From Marisa cornuarietis (Eukaryota > Mollusca > Gastropoda > Architaenioglossa > Ampullariidae), in contig SMMW01000585.1 of the NCBI GenBank assembly GCA_004794655.1, forward strand, positions 12,487,501 to 12,551,500: a DNA stretch of 64,000 bases. The letters are read 5' to 3'. The first letter of the stretch is position 1. Every line of letters begins with the position of its first letter. The notes beneath the pieces are model-generated. The model did not search any database and was not told where the DNA came from. It worked only from the letters and a program-made list of their open reading frames with translations. Shown here one piece after another: positions 56,441-64,000 of the stretch. A program made the position numbers and the translations under genes.

Positions 56441-57248
56441 CTTTAGGAACGGAGCCGTTGTAGAGAGCGTTGATGGGATCAGGAGAGGTTGCCGTAGGCC
56501 CAGTCGACATTTCACTCATGGACGTCGACTCGTCGGTGTAGCTATCGACGTCTTCAATCAAGATGCCATCTTCATCTCCGTGACGTGGGTAGAGGTGAGG
56601 ATTCAGGTACTCGGGCACTAACCCCCGACCTCTGGCCGAGGTAGGCAGCTCAGATTTCACATTCGTAAGGTTGTATGACTCTGAGCCTTCGTCATCCCTG
56701 TAAGCGATTTCTTTGGACGTTCGGGAAGAACCGTTCGCAAACGTGTCGGCTCCACCCCTTGCCGCGCCCTCAGGATTATCTGTGGACACCTTTTCAGCTT
56801 TTGATCGTCTTCGCCCTCCCTCACCACTCCCTCCTCTCTTCCGGTTCCGACGTCTTCCTCTTTCTTTACGTCGCTGCTCACGTCTTTCTGCGCACGCGCC
56901 ATCAGCATTTTTCACCAGCTTCTTCACCAGAAGGTCCATACCATCCCACACCTGGTTCAAGAGCACACGATTGTCTATCAAGCCTTGTTTGAGACCGGCC
57001 AGCTCTGTCCGCAGATATTCCGTCTCTACTCGTCTCTTTTCCAGTTCCAGCAAGAGCAGGTCCATGGACTGCTGGATCTGGACCTGAAGCTGGGGCATGC
57101 GAGAGGGCTCGAGGCGAACGCTGTCTTGAAAGCTGGAGGGTTTTTCGATTTTCCAGACCGAGTTTTGAACCGTCGGCTGTGCCAGGGTGACGCAATGAAA
57201 CAGTATGGCGAGGAAGGGAAGTGGAAGAACCCACAATGTGTTTGCCAT
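56441..57248 (-). CDS. Exon 1: signal peptide, coiled coil and linker of the fibrinogen-domain gene
   Basis: Starts at ATG 57248 in a strong Kozak context (ACCATGG). Residues 1-24 are a signal peptide (LWVLPLPFLAILFHCVTLAQ). About 52-113 is a Leu-rich amphipathic coiled coil. Cys119 is the only cysteine of the mature N-terminal region and could link subunits. Residues 121-150 are very basic (RRKERGRRRNRKR), a possible protease-processing or heparin-binding site. The rest is Ser/Thr/Gly/acidic linker with NGS and NLT sequons. The exon ends ...CCTAAAG before GTAAGC, leaving one base (phase 1), which fits the FReD exon at 21952-22673. Together they give 509 residues with the signal-coil-FReD layout of angiopoietin-like and Scabrous-like secreted proteins. 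It has no Ig domain, so it is not a classical snail FREP. Ligand and pathway are unknown. Confidence 0.82.
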
Positions 57249-59374
57249 GGTAATATTTTAATGTCCTCACTGTTTTGGTTATTTCATTCCACAGCGGGTT
57301 AGATGAAGCGGTGTGGTGACAAACTGAGCTGGACGAAGAAATACTACCTTTTTATTCGGATATTACAATGGAAAACATTTATTAATATAACCAAATAGGT
57401 CTCTTTAAAAACAAACAAACAAATTATTGCTTGATTTGGAGCTCTGGTTATTGCGCCAGCCGCTATTACGGGACGAACTGATGAGACAGGACTAGGTGTT
57501 CCACAGAGCCACTCTCCCGTATCATTGTAAGTTGCAGATGATGTCTGGCTAGACAGTTTCTAAAAAAAACGGAAAGGTTAAGTTATTAAAAAATCTGTGT
57601 GTGGTTAAAAAATATTTGTGAAAGCAGTCAGAAAACAAACAATAAAAGGTAAAGAAAAAATAAGCATATTTTCAGAAAAAATACTGCAACTTTACTTTTT
57701 AAATATGTATTTTATTTTGTTTTATCTTCTAGTTCTAAAAAATGAAAAAGAACACAAGCAAAAAGAACCAAAAGCCAAAAACACAACAAAACAACAACTA
57801 AAAACGAAAAACTATAAAAGCTTAGAAGCTAAGCAACGTAATAAAAAAATAAATACTCTGGACACAATAAGAAGATAAAATTATTTCAGTCGTTCACTAT
57901 TTGAAGAGTACATACACCGCTCATTGACAGAGGATTGTAGACTCGCACAAATTTATTACATAATGGATTCGTGCTTATAAATAATAATCGGTGTTGTTCC
58001 GCATGTATGGTACTAGAAAGACACATTCATAAAGCTGTATGTTAAAATTGTATTTGCTGCTCGATTCACTTAAAACAAAAACTTGATAAAGCTTGAAACT
58101 AAACTCTGCGACGCTCACCTGGGTATATGTATAAAAAAAACACCAGTTATACACTAACTAAAGTTGAAAAAAAATCGAAATCTTCAGTTTTATCTAAAAT
58201 CATCGTTGAATGGGAACAGAAGACACATTTAAATAAAGTTTTCTTAAAAAATCATGGATGCAGCGAACCTTTGTTTGTGTTGACTGTCTGCATTGTCACA
58301 TGCAGTCTAACAGAAAGAAGAGAGCACAGACAGTAGAGAAATCCCAGGAAGAAAGCAGGAGGGTATGGACAGGAAATACGAAAATAGTTGCCTCCCCTGA
58401 TTCATAAAAGAAAAAAGGTCTCCCGTCTGAAAGTATGTTGTGGCTCCTTATTTCCTCTTCCTGTCTGCACGATACGGTCGTGAGACAAGCGCTGGGTACA
58501 TCGCACACAGACATCGTCGTCAGCAACGTCCGACATCGTCTTCTTGAAGTCCGCATCAATCACGTGGTTTATGAACCATGACGACGAGTTGAAGAAATAC
58601 ACGCTACAAAATGGTCCAGAAAAACTTGCGGAGTAAGTCTGGTATGAAAATAAGAGCCGAGGATGAGCGGGAGACAACTGCATGTGTGGAGCCACTGCTG
58701 GGTCTGAGACTGTTTAGAGATCATACTTCAAGGAACATAAATGTCACAGTTATTGACGTGTAAAGTACGCTTAAGCTAACACATACTTACATCAAAAGCC
58801 TGGCTGCATAAAGACCCTGCATGGGAGGTATCAAGCCTCTTAGAAAGCGTTCTCAAGTATTCTTTCTAAATATTTCCTTGGACAAGAGCTTCGGAATACT
58901 AGTGCTCGAGATGTAATCGTATGCTTTAAGGTTTTTGTTGTATTGTTTATCTTCGCTGCTGTTCGACATAAACTTTGTCTTTCGTTTCCTGTGTGTGAGA
59001 GAGAATGTTTAATTTCGGATTTGCCGTGTGTAATAGGCTAGAAAGATAAGCAAATGACTTTATCCTTTATCATTATTGTCAGGCCACGACAAAGACAGAA
59101 ATAACAGCAAGAAACTTAAAACTGACTTTTGCTTTTTCTCATTGCCCTTTCAAAGATTAAAAACTGTTGTTTAAAAAACAGATGTTTCCTCAGCGTCAAC
59201 ATGGGACACAATTTGTTGATGAAATTCATTTCACCTCGCTTTAACTTTATCGGTTCTGGTGAGAGACGAAGAAGTAAGCTATACTGAACCACATGTCTTC
59301 TCTGCAAATATGGAAAGTACTAAATTTAAAATAGTAAATTCCTTTATTAAACTCTGGACTTTCTAAAAACTAAC
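57249..59374. other. Upstream of the fibrinogen-domain gene; no other gene seen
   Basis: The first part should hold its 5'UTR and promoter on the minus strand. I see no reliable TATA box. An A-rich patch at 57600-57880 produces Lys-rich frames without domains. Confidence 0.45.
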
Positions 59375-59465
59375 AAGAGTGGATAGACCAGTGGTTAGAA
59401 CAACTCGTTCTGAACCCGAAAGCTAGCATACAAACTGATTCGATTCCCGTGATCTTCCAGCTGAC
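59375..59465 (+). repeat. tRNA-like SINE head
   Basis: tggatagaccagtggttaga resembles a Pol III A box (TAGACCAGTGG), and gattcgattccc, about 60 bases on, resembles a B box. A related start (tggataggtgcagtggttgg) occurs at 63208, supporting a dispersed SINE. Confidence 0.45.
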
Positions 59466-60049
59466 CAGCTGTAGAATAGTTTCTTGACTTTTTAGAGAGT
59501 AGGAGAAGGAAGGGCAGCGACAGTGAAGTTCTGGAATCACGTTTACCTTTCCTTTTAATTATATAGGATGATCGTATAAGTAAAACTAAACTCTACGACA
59601 AAGCATTTAAAACGGAATGAAACTTATTTATTGATACGACAACCACACCTTGCAAAAGATGTAGCAGCATTTAAAAGGAGGAGCATTTCGTGTTTCACCC
59701 CGGGCCAGCACCTAAAGGTTGATCACGATGAAGCAGACGGCCAGGTAAACAGGTGCAACATGCCGAGCTGCGTGATCGGAAGACAGGACAACACAATTTA
59801 AAAGCAGAAACTATAGGCAAGAGGACATAAAAGGAACTTTTTGCAATAAAGGAACTGAATATTTGCTCAGCCACGCACCGCTTTACCGTGATGACAGCCT
59901 GTGATGTCTACGCCCTGCGCTATGTAATATTACTACTGGAAAATCGAGTTCTACCCTTCTTAAATAAGCACAGACTGCATTAATTACCCGCTGGCTCAAC
60001 GAAACACTTGCGGCATCTCTAGTCCCTTTTCCACAAGAAAGGTAAAATC
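59466..60049. other. Non-coding stretch including a SINE-like piece
   Basis: 59690-59790 matches, in opposite orientation, the second half of the repeat at 23860-24015 (gggccagcacctaa, gcagacggccaggtaaacagg, cggaagacaggacaac). No gene was seen. Confidence 0.5.

Positions 60050-60091
<42 letters not shown>
60050..60091. repeat. (CA)n microsatellite
   Basis: A CA run of about 40 bp. Confidence 0.95.
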
Positions 60092-60093
<2 letters not shown>

Positions 60094-62583
60094 AGGGAAA
60101 AAAGCAGTCCCAGATAGAGGATAATGTGCAATAGGTCTTGCATCTACTCCTCCCACCACTGGAAAAAATTCAAATAAAATGTTAAACATATTGCGTTCCG
60201 TGAGCAAAACTACCTCTGTCATACTACAAAAGCCTTGGTTGATATTTTCCCCCCTTTAGGTGTTTGCATTCTACATTAAAAAAAGAAACAAGAGATATAG
60301 AACTGATGATGGGAAAGGGAATTCCTCAAGACATATCATGGCAAAATTCCAGAGATGAAAAACGCCTTTAAGGCTCTCAAGATGCTACCACCATTTTCTT
60401 TGGAGACTTGGCCAACTGCAATGCCCTCCGTGCACCTTTTGTTATGTGAGGCTACGCCCGTTTGTTTCGCTCGTCTTACTGCCAAGGCAGCCTCGTGAAA
60501 AAAAAAGAGAAAGAGAGAAAGAGGGAAGGAGTGAAATAGCATCGTCGCCTCAAGCTGCCTTGGGGAAGGAGGAGGAGCAGAAGCTGACCTTGATGCACCG
60601 AAACAAGTGACTTGGATAATTGGACTTGATTGTTGGACTCTCAACCTCTTCGTTGGGCTGACGGGACGATTTTTGGCCTCGACGATCAAGAACTCGTCCT
60701 ATCTCCGTGACTTGCAGAGCGCGCGCCACTCAGCGACGAAAGGCGGCTGCTATCTCTTGCGTGATCATGTTCTTGTGAGGAACGCTGGAACCAGTGGACG
60801 TTCCTCTCAACCAGGTCCCATGAAACGCACCTCTCTAACCTGGGTAGACTGACTCCTGTCTTTCGACGTTTCCCGACAAATGTCTAAATTATCTCTGATC
60901 ACGTGATTCCGTGTCCATGTAACTCAATCTCACTTCTTGGCTGTTATATTTTACAGCAAAATCTTTGGAAAACATGCGAAAAGGTTGAGCGTCTTCTGTA
61001 GTGTCTTAAGAGTTGATCGACGAAAAGATTGCTGGGTAAGAAAAGAAACTTGATATAAGTGAAACGGTTGAGGTGAGTTAAAGAAGGAGAGTCAGAGAGA
61101 GAAAAAGACAGACACAGACGGACTGAAGGGGGGTAGTGAAATAAATAAGAAAGAGGTTCTTCTGTTTGTCTGTCTGCCTGCCTGATGTTATATAAATGAT
61201 CGTACGGCTCATAAATGCCTCGTCAAAGCTCGCAAAGTAAACAAACAATCGTTTGCAACAAAACCGTTTTGAGTGCAAGCACGGAAAGCAAACATCGCAA
61301 ACACAGAAAACATTTTCCAAGCAAATCGAACCTGGAACTTAAACGTGAAAGAAGAAAACATTTGAGTTGGAAAAACAATCACATACACCGGGTAGAAAAA
61401 GTGGTGACCATCACGAACACGTAGATAAGAAGACATACCGGCCAACAGACACACACACTCACAGAGAGAGAGAGCGGAGAAGCGGGGCGGACATGAAACA
61501 GTTTTTCTCGCTCGGCCAGATCTGGGTCACAGTAAATTGAGATGTTGACAAAGAGATAAAGTAATGATATTCAATTGCCCGCCCGGAAAATTTGGCCCCC
61601 TCGCTGTGCCCCTGAAACAGCCCTCAGCTGTATTTAACTGTGGACTGAGTACCAGCTGCGAGATGCGAGTGAGAGAGAGAGAGAGAAGGAAGTTTGCCGA
61701 ATGGCGGTGCAACACTCTGAGAGCTGATGGCCTTCTCTCTGTCGACGGTAACCAGTGCGAAACGTAACCCATCCCTCGAGCAACTTTAATGAGACATTTT
61801 AGTTCAGGCCCTCGGCAAAAAAACTGTTCGCTCAAAGATGTCCCAAGCGGAAAATTCTAATGGAGGTGGAGGGGGGGGGCAATAAAAGTAAAAAAAAAAA
61901 ACAAAAAAAACACCCAGTTTATTTGAACTCGTGCTGAAGACCTTTTATCGCTGAAACTTGTTGATGTCGTCTTTTTCGTTTATTTTTCTTGTTCTTTTTT
62001 TATTCTCTCAAAATCTTTTCCCAGTGTAAATTGCTGTTTTCTACGTATTCTGTTAATAGTGATGGTTAAGTATGCGATCGTTGGTACGGAAGCACTTGAA
62101 CATAATGAAGGAATGAGAAAGAAAGAAGAACAGAAAGAAATAAAGAATAAAGACAAACAGAAGGACAGGTAAGACAGACACAGAAAGTGAAGCAGACAAT
62201 CAAAGAAACAGAGAGAAAAGAAACAAAAGTCGAAGATAAAAGGAATTAGTGGTCACTGACTTTTGATTTACATTTTATTGTGTTTGAAATTCAATAGTTC
62301 CTTAGAAAAGGACCCACACTTACAGTTAATCGTTAGATTTATCTGAGTCTACAAATACTACCTGTTAAAACCACGTTTCAAAAAAAGACTGAAGACCCAT
62401 CTGTTTATTTAAGACGGACTTAAACTTAAACAACCAAGCAACACTTCTGTCTTTATTTTTTACTTTATTGGTGTTTTATCTATTTATTTACTTTATTTTT
62501 TTCTTATTTTTTATTTTTTTTTGTTTTTGCTGCGCAATGAGCATTCTTCTGAATGGATACCTGCGCATTACAAATGGACATCG

Positions 62584-62584
62584 A

Positions 62585-62646
<62 letters not shown>
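62584..62646. repeat. (CAT)n trinucleotide tract
   Basis: About 20 CAT units, the reverse-strand form of the GAT tracts elsewhere. It reads poly-His in one frame; not a gene. Confidence 0.96.
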
Positions 62647-62648
<2 letters not shown>

Positions 62649-63068
62649 TGTCTTCGTAGCTTAGCTGACAGAAAGTAAGTCCTGCTGCACTACTTAAAGC
62701 TGCAAGAAGTGTAGAGACAACTTGTCAGATGTTTTTTGTTTGCTTTTCTGATGAAATGTATAGTTTGTGAGCGAATATGGTAAATAAAAATTAACCGGCG
62801 GCTGTACGATCTCCAGACACATAGTCTGAGAATCATTGCATGAATATTTACAGTGATGGTCAAAGAAATTCGAAGGTTTTTCTCTTTGATGTTTGTCCTG
62901 ATGCTTGGCTGCAAGCAACCTTTCTCTTGTACACAATTCCCCTTTGTCTCTCTGTAAGTTCAAAACTATATTTTTCGACACTCTGTTGTAGATTAAAACA
63001 TCAGTTAATAGGTGAAAAATAAAAAAATGGAAAGCCCAATAAGCAAGCAAACCAAACAATGAACTCGC

Positions 63069-63159
63069 ACTCACTCACTCACTCACTCACTCACTCACTC
63101 ACTCACTCACTCACTCACTCACTCACTCACTCACTCACTCACTCACACACACACACACA
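63069..63159. repeat. (ACTC)n tetranucleotide tract
   Basis: About 20 ACTC units, then a short CA run. Confidence 0.96.
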
Positions 63160-63203
63160 TCATAAGCTCTGGCACACTAAACTGCACAGGTGTGTTATAA
63201 AAT

Positions 63204-63260
63204 AATGTGGATAGGTGCAGTGGTTGGAACAATCAGATTCCGTTCTCGATCAGGAATTTT
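63204..63260 (+). repeat. SINE-like head, second copy
   Basis: gtggataggtgcagtggttgg parallels gtggatagaccagtggttag at 59378. The B-box region is not conserved. Confidence 0.35.
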
Positions 63261-64000
63261 TGAGAACCTGGCCAACATACTACTTGCAACACACTGTTCT
63301 GACCGTCATCTAAGTTCTACTGCGTGTATGCAAACTTAATTTATATAAATTAATTAATTAATTGATTAATTAATTAAAGTTTTGTAAAAACATACACTAG
63401 GGGGAACGTTCTCTTAAGAGCAGAGTCGGAGATCATTAAGAAATTCCGTTACCCGTATCCAATGACATTCAAGTTTAAGGAATGCAGGACCGTGCGAATA
63501 ACTTCCACGATTTAAAAAAAATTAAACGAGATATGATTAACATATTTTAGAGGTCGCAAGATGTCACTGATTGACAGGTGAGGCTCCCAGGTGATGGTAT
63601 TTATGACAACGTGTAAATTTTTTTGAATGCCCTCCCTGTTTTTAGAGCAGAAAAAAATGAAAGCATGCACTTACACATGAGAACTCCTCCCCATCATCGT
63701 TATCCCGAGTTTCGGCATGTCTTCTAATTACTACGTACCCGGGGTGACCCTGCTCGATCTTTACTATCTACGAGTTTTCCAGCAATCACCGCCTGTAGAC
63801 TGCTGCACATGAACATCTTTCACTTCCGCGTACCTTGACATGTAGACAGGTCTACTTTGCGAAAAGAAAAATCGCTCTGTACATTCTCTAATATTTATTT
63901 CTACACAGCCGATGTAGTTAACTTCTTCCTCATATTGACCGTTTGACTAACGGAGCATCTGAACAGCAACTGAAGAATTTAAATGAAATTTTTTTTCTGT

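Larger units (their letters stand above)
60092..64000. other. Non-coding stretch to the window end
   Basis: No supportable gene. It contains the CAT tract at 62584-62646, the ACTC tract at 63069-63159, an aattaatt-type patch at 63338-63378 and a SINE-like head near 63204. A host exon without recognisable domains could be missed. Confidence 0.45.

Noticed and set aside
56675..57302. Several 100-125-codon plus-strand frames over exon 1
   Set aside because: They are antisense shadows of the signal peptide/coiled-coil exon.
62468..62659. Poly-His frame
   Set aside because: Produced by the CAT tract.

Overview
The window is animal nuclear DNA: genes are split by introns, protein-coding sequence is sparse, and there is dense simple-sequence DNA (CA/GT, CT, GAT and GAAA tracts) plus many retrotransposons. 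The repertoire (L1-like, RTE-like, Mag/SURL-like Ty3/Gypsy, hAT, C2H2 arrays rich in IKTE/VKLE motifs, a secreted fibrinogen-domain gene) would suit a mollusc, probably a gastropod. That is inference from repeat and gene style, not a species identification.

The one clear host gene is on the minus strand. Exon 1 (56441-57248) encodes a signal peptide, coiled coil, basic stretch and Ser/Thr/acidic linker. The terminal exon (21952-22673) encodes a whole fibrinogen-related domain (FReD). The donor and acceptor are both phase 1, and direct joining gives one 509-residue secreted protein, leaving an intron of about 33.8 kb (22674-56440).

That intron is crowded. It holds a decayed LINE reverse transcriptase (24.3-25.3 kb, minus). 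It holds a Ty3/Gypsy-type LTR retrotransposon with matching LTRs, tRNA-Leu-type primer site, polypurine tract and 5-bp target duplication (26498-31038, plus), whose gag-pol is broken in at least six places. A C2H2 zinc-finger gene or pseudogene with SUMO-like motif repeats lies at 32.66-34.6 kb (plus), followed by remnants of a second copy and a hAT transposase fragment (36.36-37.48 kb, plus). Further along are an inverted pair of MITE-like repeats (43.3 and 45.7 kb), an RTE-like LINE insertion with a 5' inversion and 14-bp target duplication (46364-47680), and a decayed THAP-like domain (about 51 kb).

Downstream of the fibrinogen gene, 9490-16292 is an almost intact 6.8-kb L1/Tx1-like LINE on the minus strand: 5'UTR, intact ORF1, a 946-bp inter-ORF spacer, ORF2 interrupted by one frameshift between endonuclease and reverse transcriptase, 3'UTR with AATAAA, poly(A), and a perfect 14-bp target duplication. 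A 277-bp RTE tail with a 13-bp target duplication is at 17637-17913.

The rest (1-9475, most of 37.5-43.3, 47.7-50.9, 51.6-56.4 and 57.3-64 kb) shows simple repeats, SINE-like pieces and no gene I can support. I found no convincing new molecular system. The best leads are the fibrinogen-domain gene with its degenerate calcium site and giant intron, the zinc-finger locus with recurrent TAG codons at one position, and several insertions whose target duplications allow exact delimitation.
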